Shown piece by piece: positions 1 to 7,767 of a stretch of DNA of 64,000 bases (positions are counted from its first letter, which is position 1; every line of letters starts with the position of its first letter). Source of the DNA: Streptomyces flavochromogenes (lineage in GTDB: Bacteria; Actinomycetota; Actinomycetes; Streptomycetales; Streptomycetaceae). Below the pieces are notes generated by a model. The model ran no database searches and was not told where the DNA came from. It saw only the letters and a program-made list of their open reading frames with translations. The translations under genes were made by a program, and so were the position numbers. The stretch covers positions 226,869-290,868 of the forward strand of contig NZ_JNZO01000004.1 in assembly GCF_000717595.1 (NCBI RefSeq), given 5' to 3'.

Positions 1-3000
1 GGCGGCGACGGTGGCACAGACATCCCCCTCGTCGAGAAGGGGGTGGTCACGAAGATGGGCGGCGAGTCCGGCGGCAGCGGCACGCAGCCCGTCCTCCCCG
101 TGAGCCGACAGGGTGAGCAGCCGGGGCGCGCGCGACGGCACCCGCTCCGGCCGACGCCGGGCGGGCGCCTCCTCCAGTACGGCATGGGCGTTGGTGCCGC
201 CGAAGCCGAAGGCGTTGATCCCCGCGACGAGCGGTCCGGGCGCCTCCCAGTCGCGTACGGCATCGACCAGGGCGAACCCGGAACCGGCCAGGTCGAGCGA
301 GGACGAGGGAGAGGGCGAACGGGAGGCCGAGGCCGCGCGCACGGGATCCGATGCGGTCGACGGAGCGGTCCGGAGTGGTGACGGCGGCAGGCGCCGCGCA
401 CCGAGCGCGAGGACCACCTTCACCAGGCTCGGCATTCCGGCGGCGTTGAGCAGATGGCCGATGTTCGTCTTGACCGAGCCGAGCAGCCGGAGCCGTCCGT
501 CGGGAAGGGGCGGAAAGGCGTGGGCGAGCGAGCGCACCTCGACGGGGTCGCCGATCGGCGTGCCGGTGCCGTGGGCCTCCACGTAGGACACACTCTCCGG
601 GGCGATGCCCGCGTCTCGGTAGGCCCGAGTGATGACCTCACGCTGGGTCAGGGGATTGGGCGCCATCAGACTGAGCGAACGGCCGTCGTTGTTCACGGCG
701 GTGCCGCGCAGCACGGCGAGGACGGGATCCCCGGCGCGCTCCGCCTCGTCGAGACGGGTCAGAACCAGCGCCGCGCCGCCCTCCCCGGGGACGAACCCGT
801 CGGCCGCCGCGCCGAACGCGTGGCACCGTCCGGTCGGGGACAGTGCCCCCGCCTTCTCCAGGAGCGCGTACCCGTCCGGCGTGAGATCGAGGTGCACACC
901 GGCGACCACGGCGGTGTCGCACTCCCCTGACTGAAGGCTGCGGCGCGCCAGGTGGAGGGCGACGAGGGCCGAGGAGCAGGCGGTGTCGACCGCGAGCGCG
1001 GGCCCGGTCAGGTCGAGGCAGTGCGCCACACGCGCGGCGAGCATGTTGGGAAGGTTCCCCGTGAGGGCGGCAGCGGGCAACTCGCTCTCACCGTAGGCAT
1101 GTTCGAGAACGTGCCTGTACCCGCTGTCACCGGCGGCGACGAAGACCCCCACCCGGCGCCCGCGCCGCAGCGGCCCGGCGAGGCCGGCCCGTTCCAGGGC
1201 CTCGTGGGCGAGCTCCAGCAGAATCCGCGCCTGAGGGTCGGTCGCCCGCGCCTCCTCCGCTCCGATCCCGAAGAAGTCCGCGTCGAAACCGTCGGGTTCG
1301 TCGAGGAACGCACCCCACCGCGCGTGTCGGTGGGCCGGATCGGCCCACCGCCCGTCCGGTACGGGGGTGACGGCGTCGTAGCCGTCGAGGAGCCGGTCCC
1401 AGAAGGCCTCGGGAGTATCGGCCCCGGGAAATCGACAGGCGAGCGCGGAGACGGCGACCAACGGCTCGTCGGCCCGCGCGGACTCGTACGAGGTGGCCGG
1501 CGCGGACTCGTGCGGAGTGGCCGGCGCGGACTCGTGCGGAGTGGCCGGCGCCGATCCGTGCGGGATGGTCTGCGCCGATCCGTGTGGAATGGGGTGCGCC
1601 GATCCGTGCCGTTGGGAATCACCCCCTCCGGGCCCTTCAGAGCCGCCGCCGGCGAGAATCAGCCCGGCGAGGGCAGCCACAGTGGTGTGGTCACGAGCGT
1701 CGGACGGACGCAACGCCACGGCGAACTCGTCCTCGAGCCCGGCCAGAACCTCCATGGCCTTGAGCGATGAGCCCCCTAGCGCCCGGAAGTCGTCGTCCAG
1801 ACCGATGGCGCTGCCCGGCAGCCCGAGCGCCCGCGCCCATATTCCGCGCACGACGGCCTCGACGTCAGGCCGGGATCGGGGCGCGGACGCCGACGGAAGG
1901 GCTCCGGATGGACCGTCGGCGGCACCGGAGGCGTCCTTCGCGCCGTCACGGCGAGGGGCGACTTCTTCCACCGCGCGGTCGACAGGCGCGTCCGGAAGGA
2001 CGCCTGATCCGGTGCGAACGGAGACGGCCACTCCGGCGGAGCCCACCGCGCGGCCGCGCTGGTCGCCCCGAGCCGGCTGCTCCGGCAGAGAGCCGGCCCC
2101 CTTCCCCACCACCCCCACGGCCGCCCGCCCCGCGATCTCCGGATAGTCTCCGCCCTCGAAGCGATCGCGCAGCACTCCGCGACGGACCTTCCCGCTCGTC
2201 GTACGCGGGAAGCCGCGTACAGGCAGCGCCAACACCCGTACGTCGTCGTGCCCCAGGGCCTCGCGTACCCGTCCGCGGACCGTGTGCAGGAGCTCGGGGG
2301 CCACGGCGGACAGGGGAGGCGCGGGCGCGAGGAAGACGACGACCCGCTCGCCGCCGCCCGCAGGATCGGTCGATCCCACGACCGCGACCGGGCACAGACC
2401 GAGCCCAGGTGTGTTCGCCGCGACCTCCTCCAGGTCCGACGCGTGCAGTGTGCGCCCGTCGACGAAGACGACGTCCTTGGACCGGCCGGTCACACAGAGG
2501 CGCCCCTCGCGCAGGAATCCCAGGTCACCCGTGCGCAGCCACGGACCACGAAACGCCTCCGCCGTCGCCTCCGGGGCGCCGTGGTAGCCGCGGGCCACCT
2601 GGGGGCCGCTGACCTCGATGTGACCGACCCGGCGTTCGTCGACGGGATGGCCCGTGTCGTCGGTGATCCGTACGGCGCACCCGTGCACGGGGCCGCCCAC
2701 GTCCATCAGTTCCACCGCGTGCGGTCCGGGCGCGCTGTCCACGGCGTGGCCACGCCCGAGTGCGGCCCTGTCCAGGGCCAGCGGCCGGGCGACTTCCCCC
2801 GGCGGAGGGAAGGTGACAGCGAGGGTGGACTCCGCGAGGCCGTACACCGGTGTGGGCGCGCAGGCCGGGAGGCCCGTCGGCCGCAGCCGCCCGACGAAGG
2901 CCCGCCACACGGCCGGCGAGATCGGCTCGGCGCCGACCAGGATCATCCGTACACACGCCAGGTCCAGACGCGCGAGAGCGTCCGACGGGGCACGTCGCTC

Positions 3001-3771
3001 GACGAGCGCCAGGGCGAAGTTGGCGGCCGAGAGCAGCGTCGCCCGGTGCCGTGAGGCCGCCTCCAGCCACCGAAGGGGCCGCTTGGCGAACGTCATCGGT
3101 TCGAGCCGCACTTGCTTGATCCGTGCCGACAGCGGCACGAGGTGGGTGCCGATCAGTCCCATGTCGTGGAAGTACGGCATCCAGGTGACGAGCACGTCAG
3201 CGGAGCCGATTCCGGCCGCCGCACGGATCTGCGCCAGATTGGCGAGAACGGCCGCGTGGGTCAGCTCGACCCCCTTCGGCGCCCCCGTGCTGCCGGAGGA
3301 GAACTGCAGGAACGCCACGTCGTCGGGCGCCCGCTTCGGCAGCGTCGGAGCGGCGGGGTGCTCGCGGAGACCGTCGAGCGTCAGGGAAGGTACGAAGCCG
3401 GGCAGGGCGTCGAGCAGCGACTCGGTGGATCCGCCGACGACGACCGGCGGCCGGCCGAGGAGCTCCCATACGGGCAGCACGCGCCGTACGTCCGGGGCGA
3501 GCGGCACCGGTACGAGCCCGGCGGCGACGGCGCCCCAGAAGAGCGGCAGGAATTCCTCGCTCCGCTCGGCGGGCAGCACCACATGGCTTCCCGGCGCCAG
3601 CCCCACGTCGAGGAATCCTCCGGCAACGCGGAGGGCATCGGCGAACAGCGAGCGATGGCTGACGGTCGTCTCCGCACCGTCCCCGTCGACATGGACGATG
3701 GACTGACCGGGCGCGGCCTCGGCCGCACCGGCCAACACGTCCAGCAGCACTGTCCCGCCGTATCCCCGCAT
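1..3771 (-). CDS. FAAL-ACP-KS polyketide synthase, partial (3' end outside window)
   Basis: This is the 5' 1257 codons of a modular polyketide synthase that runs off the left edge. Residues ~1-560 are an AMP-dependent fatty acyl ligase (FAAL-like), with the P-loop FSSGSTGAPKG near residue 154 and the FAAL-type FHDMGLIG motif. Such domains activate a fatty acid as acyl-adenylate and load it onto the following carrier. An acyl carrier domain follows, with attachment site LGGSSL (Ser669). After a repetitive linker (718-765) comes a ketosynthase with Cys932 (DTACSS), His1067 (HGTGTP) and His1106 (KTNIGH), all intact. The last codons read as a post-KS linker, so an acyltransferase probably follows outside. 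The start is ATG at 3771 with a GGGGG-type ribosome site about 6 bases upstream. The first gene of a lipid-initiated polyketide or lipopeptide cluster is inferred; the product is unknown. Confidence 0.9.
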   Translation of the reverse strand, partial: MRGYGGTVLLDVLAGAAEAAPGQSIVHVDGDGAETTVSHRSLFADALRVAGGFLDVGLAPGSHVVLPAERSEEFLPLFWGAVAAGLVPVPLAPDVRRVLPVWELLGRPPVVVGGSTESLLDALPGFVPSLTLDGLREHPAAPTLPKRAPDDVAFLQFSSGSTGAPKGVELTHAAVLANLAQIRAAAGIGSADVLVTWMPYFHDMGLIGTHLVPLSARIKQVRLEPMTFAKRPLRWLEAASRHRATLLSAANFALALVERRAPSDALARLDLACVRMILVGAEPISPAVWRAFVGRLRPTGLPACAPTPVYGLAESTLAVTFPPPGEVARPLALDRAALGRGHAVDSAPGPHAVELMDVGGPVHGCAVRITDDTGHPVDERRVGHIEVSGPQVARGYHGAPEATAEAFRGPWLRTGDLGFLREGRLCVTGRSKDVVFVDGRTLHASDLEEVAANTPGLGLCPVAVVGSTDPAGGGERVVVFLAPAPPLSAVAPELLHTVRGRVREALGHDDVRVLALPVRGFPRTTSGKVRRGVLRDRFEGGDYPEIAGRAAVGVVGKGAGSLPEQPARGDQRGRAVGSAGVAVSVRTGSGVLPDAPVDRAVEEVAPRRDGAKDASGAADGPSGALPSASAPRSRPDVEAVVRGIWARALGLPGSAIGLDDDFRALGGSSLKAMEVLAGLEDEFAVALRPSDARDHTTVAALAGLILAGGGSEGPGGGDSQRHGSAHPIPHGSAQTIPHGSAPATPHESAPATPHESAPATSYESARADEPLVAVSALACRFPGADTPEAFWDRLLDGYDAVTPVPDGRWADPAHRHARWGAFLDEPDGFDADFFGIGAEEARATDPQARILLELAHEALERAGLAGPLRRGRRVGVFVAAGDSGYRHVLEHAYGESELPAAALTGNLPNMLAARVAHCLDLTGPALAVDTACSSALVALHLARRSLQSGECDTAVVAGVHLDLTPDGYALLEKAGALSPTGRCHAFGAAADGFVPGEGGAALVLTRLDEAERAGDPVLAVLRGTAVNNDGRSLSLMAPNPLTQREVITRAYRDAGIAPESVSYVEAHGTGTPIGDPVEVRSLAHAFPPLPDGRLRLLGSVKTNIGHLLNAAGMPSLVKVVLALGARRLPPSPLRTAPSTASDPVRAASASRSPSPSSSLDLAGSGFALVDAVRDWEAPGPLVAGINAFGFGGTNAHAVLEEAPARRRPERVPSRAPRLLTLSAHGEDGLRAAAAGLAAHLRDHPLLDEGDVCATVAA
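1479..1622 (-). repeat. Octapeptide-coding 24-bp repeat in the PKS ACP-KS linker
   Basis: Within the PKS gene about six imperfect 24-base units encode an eight-residue motif, HESAPATP and variants such as HGSAQTIP, between the carrier and ketosynthase domains (residues about 718-765). The two central units are nearly identical and the outer ones diverge. This suggests slippage-driven growth of a flexible linker. Confidence 0.8.
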
Positions 3772-3862
3772 CAACGCCCCCGTGCATCTGCCCGAAGGTC
3801 GACCCTCCCCCGCAGTCCGTGCGAGAGGACCGCCCCCGGTCTGCTCTGTTCTGATCTACGAC

Positions 3863-3938
3863 TGCCCTGCCCTGCCCTGCCCTGCCCTGGCCGGGCCTGG
3901 ACCGGACTCGCCTGGACCGGACTGATCTGGACTGGTCT
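3863..3938. repeat. (TGCCC)5 plus three 15-bp repeats upstream of the PKS gene
   Basis: The non-coding leader holds five exact TGCCC units (3863-3887). These are followed by three copies of CTGGACCGGACT at 3897, 3912 and 3927 with a strict 15-base period, the third degenerate. They lie 90-170 bases upstream of the PKS start. No function is known; they may be simple slippage repeats or a regulator binding array. Confidence 0.7.
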
Positions 3939-4031
3939 GTTTCAGTCTCCGGTCATCATGACTGATCACAGATCCCGCGCAGCGCCGGCCGGGTACCTGC
4001 CGCGGTCACCCTCGGTCCCGGCCCAGAAGGA

Positions 4032-4271
4032 CTACCGACCCGTCGCCCGAGGCCGGTAGTTCGGATTCGCCTGGTAGTCGCCGGAGAGCGTCCCGCACGC
4101 GTCGACCTGCCAGGCCCCGATGATGGCCTCAGGGGGCACGGCCCCGTTCGGGTCGCCGACCATGTCGCGGTCGATCTCGTACACCCAACCACCGGGGTGG
4201 GCCTTGGCCTCGTCGACCAACTGGTGCGGAGGTTCCCGCCGCTCAGCGCGTCTCCTGCGGAACATTCCCAT
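4032..4271 (-). CDS. Small conserved hypothetical protein, 79 aa
   Basis: A 79-residue soluble protein with a basic start (MGMFRRRRAERREPP), then an HQLVDEAKAHPGGWVYEID stretch and a PEAIIGAWQVD motif. From memory, very similar small proteins occur across Streptomyces, but I know no function. The ATG at 4271 has a good ribosome site (GGGGAGG, about 8 bases upstream). It is flanked by the PKS gene and the MarR gene on the same strand, but gaps of about 90 and 260 bases suggest its own transcript. A 14-base direct repeat lies just upstream and may be its control site. Confidence 0.75.
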   Translation of the reverse strand: MGMFRRRRAERREPPHQLVDEAKAHPGGWVYEIDRDMVGDPNGAVPPEAIIGAWQVDACGTLSGDYQANPNYRPRATGR

Positions 4272-4293
4272 GTCGTGCGCCTCCCCTGTCCCC

Positions 4294-4321
4294 GAGGATT
4301 GTTACGTGAGGATTGTGACGT
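4294..4321. promoter_or_regulatory. Tandem 14-bp direct repeat upstream of the 79-aa gene
   Basis: Two abutting 14-base units, GAGGATTGTTACGT and GAGGATTGTGACGT, differ at one base. They sit 23-50 bases upstream of the ATG at 4271, in an A+T-richer pocket. Direct repeats of this length suit a regulator binding in tandem; the regulator is unknown. Confidence 0.45.
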
Positions 4322-4364
4322 ACGGCCGTACCGCCCTCCCGTCCGGTGTTCCGGAGGAAGCGGA

Positions 4365-4841
4365 CTAGGCGGTCTCATTCGGTTCGCGGCTGCGGTTCTC
4401 CTCGGCCAGGGCGAGCGCGGACTCGCGCATGACGGCGACCGTCCCGGCGAGCCAGCGGCCGACGGCGGCCAGTTCGGACTCGTCGAGGCCTTCCACGACT
4501 TCGGCCATCCCGGCCGTCATGGGGGCCATGGCCGCACCCAGGGCGCGACGGTGCGCGGCTGTGGCGGTCAGGGTGAACCGGCGGCGGTCACCGGGATCTC
4601 TGGCGCGTTCGACGTATCCGAGAGCGGCCAGCCGGTCGATGATCTTGGTGATGGCGGCGTTGCTGAGACCGGTTTCGCCGACGAGTCGGCCGGGAGTGGT
4701 GCCGGGGGCGCGGGCGATGATTCCGAGCACCTTGTGCTCGGTGGCGTTGACGTGGAGGCGAGCCGCGAGCTGCTCGTGGTAGAGCACCACCCACAGGCTG
4801 AGCTCGTGGCCCAGCGCGGAGCCGTCCCGTTCGGTACTCAT
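4365..4841 (-). CDS. MarR-family transcriptional regulator
   Basis: A 158-residue winged-helix regulator. The MarR core spans residues ~30-110: HVNATEHKVLGIIARAPGTT, then the recognition helix LSNAAITKIIDRLAALGYV and the wing ERARDPGDRRRFTLTAT. Such proteins usually repress their own promoter and a divergent neighbour until a small phenolic or drug ligand binds. Here the divergent neighbour is a small membrane protein (4921-5481). The 80-base gap between the two starts holds a near-perfect double operator (4860-4900), so autoregulation plus control of the membrane protein is a strong inference. The inducing ligand is unknown. Confidence 0.9.
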   Translation of the reverse strand: MSTERDGSALGHELSLWVVLYHEQLAARLHVNATEHKVLGIIARAPGTTPGRLVGETGLSNAAITKIIDRLAALGYVERARDPGDRRRFTLTATAAHRRALGAAMAPMTAGMAEVVEGLDESELAAVGRWLAGTVAVMRESALALAEENRSREPNETA

Positions 4842-4859
4842 ACGGGCCAGCGTACAAGT

Positions 4860-4900
4860 CTTTCACTTTGGTGAAGAAAACTACTTCACCAAAGTGAAAG
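4860..4900. promoter_or_regulatory. MarR operator: 17-bp perfect inverted repeat
   Basis: CTTTCACTTTGGTGAAG (4860-4876) is repeated as its exact reverse complement at 4884-4900, with the 7-base spacer AAAACTA. Each arm is itself an imperfect palindrome (TTTCAC-TTTG-GTGAAG), so the site can hold two MarR dimers side by side. It is strikingly A+T-rich for this genome and fills most of the space between the divergent MarR gene and the membrane protein gene. Confidence 0.85.
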
Positions 4901-4920
4901 GATGTGGTGGGATCGGCGGC

Positions 4921-5481
4921 ATGACCGCAAACCAGGCACCGACCCGTTCGCGTCCGCATCGCCTCGGTCCGCCCTCGGCCGCGCTGTTCGGCCGGGTGTA
5001 CCTCGCCGCCGTGATCACCCACCTGCCGATCCTGGCCGTGCTCCTCGCGCCCCAGGGCCGCAGCCGGATCAGCTCGGAAAGCACGGCGGGACTGCTGAAC
5101 GCGCTCCTGGTCGGGCTCGTGATCGCGGCCGTGGTCCTGGTGCCCGCGGTCTGCGCCCGGGTCGCCCCGGCGGGTCCGCGGTGGCAGCCCGGGAACGCGC
5201 TCGCCGGAGTCCGTGCCCTGATCCGCGGCGACCGGCGGGCCTGGCTGCGGCGCCTCGGGGAGTTGGCCGCCCTCTACACCGCCGCCCAGCTCCTGGGAGG
5301 GCTCGTCGCCCAGATCCGTCCCTACATCTGGGAGAATCCCCGGTACGGCACCGAACCGGGGGCGGCGCTGTGGGAGTTCCACTACGCCAACTTCGCCCTC
5401 CAAGGCGTCACCATCTACGTGGCGGTGTGCGCGTCGACCACGTGGTACGCCTGCCGGTTGCGACAGCTGCTGGAGGATTGA
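4921..5481 (+). CDS. Four-TM integral membrane protein under MarR control
   Basis: A 186-residue membrane protein of unknown function with four predicted hydrophobic segments: AALFGRVYLAAVITHLPILA, LLNALLVGLVIAAVVLVPAV, LGELAALYTAAQLLGGLVA and FALQGVTIYVAVCASTTWYA. It resembles no transporter family I can name. An in-frame GTG at 4894 would extend it by nine residues but lies inside the operator, so the ATG at 4921 (weak GGTGGGA upstream) is preferred. The divergent MarR gene and shared operator suggest it belongs to a ligand-inducible response, perhaps envelope or drug stress. That is inference only. Confidence 0.7.
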   Translation: MTANQAPTRSRPHRLGPPSAALFGRVYLAAVITHLPILAVLLAPQGRSRISSESTAGLLNALLVGLVIAAVVLVPAVCARVAPAGPRWQPGNALAGVRALIRGDRRAWLRRLGELAALYTAAQLLGGLVAQIRPYIWENPRYGTEPGAALWEFHYANFALQGVTIYVAVCASTTWYACRLRQLLED

Positions 5482-5520
5482 TCCGGAGGAAGCGGCGACC
5501 CGGGTCGCCTGCTGCGGATC
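5480..5520 (+). terminator. Probable terminator hairpin after the membrane protein gene
   Basis: GATCCG (5480-5485) pairs with CGGATC (5515-5520) around an exact 16-base palindrome, GGCGACCCGGGTCGCC (5494-5509). The structure begins at the stop codon. There is no T run, as is usual for terminators in Streptomyces. Confidence 0.5.
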
Positions 5521-5778
5521 AACCGAGCCGGACACGCGCAGGCGAGTCCGAGCGCCCCTGAAGCCGGCCGATCGGGTTCGGTGAACGGGAGGGGGGCCAT
5601 CGGGGTTGATCAGGGCCCGAGGGGCGGCGCGGCAGCCCGCGAGGCGTGACCTCTTCGGGCGTGCCGGGGTTGGGGCGGAGGAGGTGCTTCCGCACAGCAC
5701 CCCGCCCACCGACACCTCTGGTCGGCGCTGCTCCCGGCCATCCCGGGCCGCGTCGATCCCCACGACCCGGAGTAGTTC
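5521..5778. other. Intergenic region, no gene seen
   Basis: Between the membrane protein gene and the SSI gene. No open frame here shows convincing codon bias or family resemblance. It must contain the promoter of the inhibitor gene, but I cannot place a clear -35/-10 pair. Confidence 0.4.
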
Positions 5779-6207
5779 ATGCCGCGTTTCCCGCGCCTTG
5801 CGCTCGCCCTGGCCCTGGCCGCCCTCTCCACCTGTTCCACCGCCTCGGTCGCCGCCGCAGCCGCATCGGCCCCTCCGGACCACCTCACCCTGACGGTGAC
5901 CGACAGCGGCGACCCGGCCGCCGACGGCACGTTCGTGCTCACCTGCCACCCGGCGGGCGGCACTCATCCCGCGCCGCAGGCGGCCTGTGACCGGCTCGAC
6001 GAGCTGACCACGTGGGGAACCGACCCCTTCGCGCCGGTGCCGCCGGACTCCATGTGCACGATGCAGTACGGGGGACCGGCCACGGCCCACGTCACGGGCA
6101 CCTGGGCAGGCCGGCCGGTGGACGCGAGCTTCCGGCGGACCGACGGCTGCGAGATCGCACGCTGGGACGACTTCGCGCCTGTGCTGCCCACGACGACCGG
6201 CGCCTGA
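5779..6207 (+). CDS. Secreted subtilisin inhibitor-like (SSI family) protease inhibitor
   Basis: A 142-residue secreted protein. A signal peptide (residues ~1-28, hydrophobic LALALALAALSTC core, Ala-rich end) precedes an SSI fold: LTLTVTDSGDP, the disulfide region FVLTCHPAGGTHPAPQAACD, the reactive loop MCTMQY and the C-terminal GCEI region. Four cysteines match the two conserved disulfides. By comparison with SSI (MCPM-V), Met is the P1 residue, predicting inhibition of subtilisin- and chymotrypsin-like enzymes. Such proteins restrain the organism's own extracellular proteases during differentiation; a large secreted subtilase is encoded at 33223. The C-terminus is degenerate compared with the usual VFAF ending. 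The ATG has GGAG about 8 bases upstream. Confidence 0.88.
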   Translation: MPRFPRLALALALAALSTCSTASVAAAAASAPPDHLTLTVTDSGDPAADGTFVLTCHPAGGTHPAPQAACDRLDELTTWGTDPFAPVPPDSMCTMQYGGPATAHVTGTWAGRPVDASFRRTDGCEIARWDDFAPVLPTTTGA

Positions 6208-6238
6208 CCTCGCTCCCATCGAGCCCGCCCGCGCCGAC

Positions 6239-7042
6239 TCACCGACCCACCGGATGGGTCGACACGGGGGCGAGCGCCTCCGCCTCCCATCGGACGCTCA
6301 GCTGACCGCCCAGCTCCCGGAACCCGAGCGACCGGGCGACCCTTCGAGAGGCCGGCGGACGGGCCCGCCACTGGGGGAGCAACCCCGCCGCCAGGGCGTG
6401 CGCCACCGCGGCGGAGCTGGCGTGACGGGCGAGCCGGCGGCCTCGCCACTGCGGATGGGTCAGCACGCAGATGTGCGCGGTCGCGGCGGGCCAGGCACGG
6501 TATCCTGCCGCGGCCACCACGTCCGTCCCTTCTCGTACGACGAACGCGGGAGAGGTGATCTCCTCCATACCGCTCTCCGCAACGTCCTCCGGTCCGGCCG
6601 CTCGCAGCAGCCCCTGAAAGTCGGGATGGCCGGAGGCCAGGGGCTCGACCACGCCGTCCCGGTGAGCGGGCCGGAAGTCGGCGCTCGACAGGTACGCCAA
6701 GCTCGCCGGACCGAGCACGTCGGACACGGGCAGTACGGCCCGAACCGCTTCCGGCCGGGTGAGCGAGTCGACCGGCACCGAAGCGAGCGCGCGGCGCAGT
6801 ACCAGAGCGGCGCTCTCCGTGGGCGCGGTGGCGATCGCCGCATCCCCCAGGACCACGATTCCGGCCCAGGAGGGCGGGCACAGTGCGGAGTTCGGTGAGA
6901 CGACCACGGCGGGACCGGTGTGACCGGCAGGACCATCGGTCGACGCAAAAGACACCGGCGCTTCGGCCAGCTCCTCCCACAGTCCACGTGCGCGGACCAG
7001 CAACAGATCGTCAGCCGTGTCATCGGACATGTCAGCAGCCAT
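6239..7042 (-). CDS. GNAT-family N-acetyltransferase
   Basis: A 267-residue protein whose C-terminal half is a GCN5-type fold: VREGTDVVAAAGYRAWPAA, then the acetyl-CoA loop HICVLTHPQWRGRRLARHAS (Q/R-x-x-G-R/x pattern) and the final strand FRELGGQLSVRWE. The N-terminal ~130 residues resemble the extra domain of two-domain GNAT proteins (VVLGDAAIATAPT...). The substrate is unknown. The ATG at 7042 has GAAAGGAT about 9 bases upstream; a second Met at codon 5 is possible. It is convergent with the SSI gene. Confidence 0.85.
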   Translation of the reverse strand: MAADMSDDTADDLLLVRARGLWEELAEAPVSFASTDGPAGHTGPAVVVSPNSALCPPSWAGIVVLGDAAIATAPTESAALVLRRALASVPVDSLTRPEAVRAVLPVSDVLGPASLAYLSSADFRPAHRDGVVEPLASGHPDFQGLLRAAGPEDVAESGMEEITSPAFVVREGTDVVAAAGYRAWPAATAHICVLTHPQWRGRRLARHASSAAVAHALAAGLLPQWRARPPASRRVARSLGFRELGGQLSVRWEAEALAPVSTHPVGR

Positions 7043-7061
7043 GCCGTGATCCTTTCACCGG

Positions 7062-7395
7062 CAGGGGGAGGGGCGGGCCGGCTCAGGAGAATCGGGCCGC
7101 GCCGGGGGCCAGGGGAGCAGTGAGTTCTCGGCGAAGGCGCCGACCGCGCTGTCGGGCAGCGAGTGCAGGATGAACTCGGACGTCGACGGCAGCTCGCTGC
7201 CGCCGGTCCTCGCCGGGTGAGGCGCGGGTGAGGCGACGGCGGTCGGACGGGCGATGAGCTGTAGGGCCACCGGTCCGGCGACACGCTCCCGTTGCCGGAC
7301 CCGCTCTCCGAGGAGGAGCGGGAGACAGACGCCGCAACTCGGCAGTGACCCGCCGGTGCTCGCGCGAAAGGGACTCCAGTCGGAGAACCGGCGTC
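7062..7395 (-). pseudogene. Possible degraded gene remnant, frameshifted
   Basis: The 400-base gap between two minus-strand genes contains two protein-like stretches in different minus frames. One frame gives PVLRLESLSREHRRVTAEL (7340-7395). Another continues with ERVRQRERVAGPVALQLIA and later STSEFILHSLPDSAVGAFAE up to a stop near 7062. The amphipathic helix followed by compact hydrophobic text looks like former coding sequence split by a shift near 7330. I cannot name the family, and a chance resemblance is possible. Confidence 0.3.
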
Positions 7396-7442
7396 AGCGC
7401 TCTCGATCTTCCTCGGGGGCACGGAACTGACGGTGAGTCCGG

Positions 7443-7748
7443 TCACCTCTGCCAGGAGAGCGCCTCCACCGATGCGATGTCGCCCGCCGCCAGCACAGCG
7501 AACAGCCGGAGAGTCTCCTCGCGGGCGACGTCGCGCATCTCGCCCGGCGCCACCGAGTCCTCGTCCGGGTTCTCCCAGACCAGCAGACCGCCGTCGAAGG
7601 CGCTGAGGCACCACCCGCTCTCATGGGTGAGCGACACCTCGGGGTGCTCGTCATCGGCCTGCGCCAGACCGTCGAGCACTCGCCTCATCGTCTCCGGATC
7701 AGGCTCGTCGACCGTCCCGCCCATGACGTCGTACATGAAGTAGCTCAT
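7443..7748 (-). CDS. Conserved hypothetical protein, 101 aa
   Basis: A small acidic protein beginning MSYFMYDVMGGTVDEPDPE, with the motif EVSLTHESGWCLSAFDGGLL followed by VWENPDEDS and a C-terminal helix REETLRLFAVLAAGDI. Closely related short proteins occur in many Streptomyces, some, as I recall, near polymorphic-toxin genes, so an immunity-like role is conceivable. Nothing nearby supports that here. The ATG has GAGGT about 9 bases upstream. It diverges from the next gene with only ~20 bases between starts. Confidence 0.7.
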   Translation of the reverse strand: MSYFMYDVMGGTVDEPDPETMRRVLDGLAQADDEHPEVSLTHESGWCLSAFDGGLLVWENPDEDSVAPGEMRDVAREETLRLFAVLAAGDIASVEALSWQR

Positions 7749-7767
7749 CAGCCCATTACCTCATGCG

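Noticed and set aside
4894..4920. GTG start for the MarR-controlled membrane protein.
   Set aside because: It lies inside the right arm of the operator and adds a Gly/Cys-rich stretch unlike a membrane protein N-terminus.
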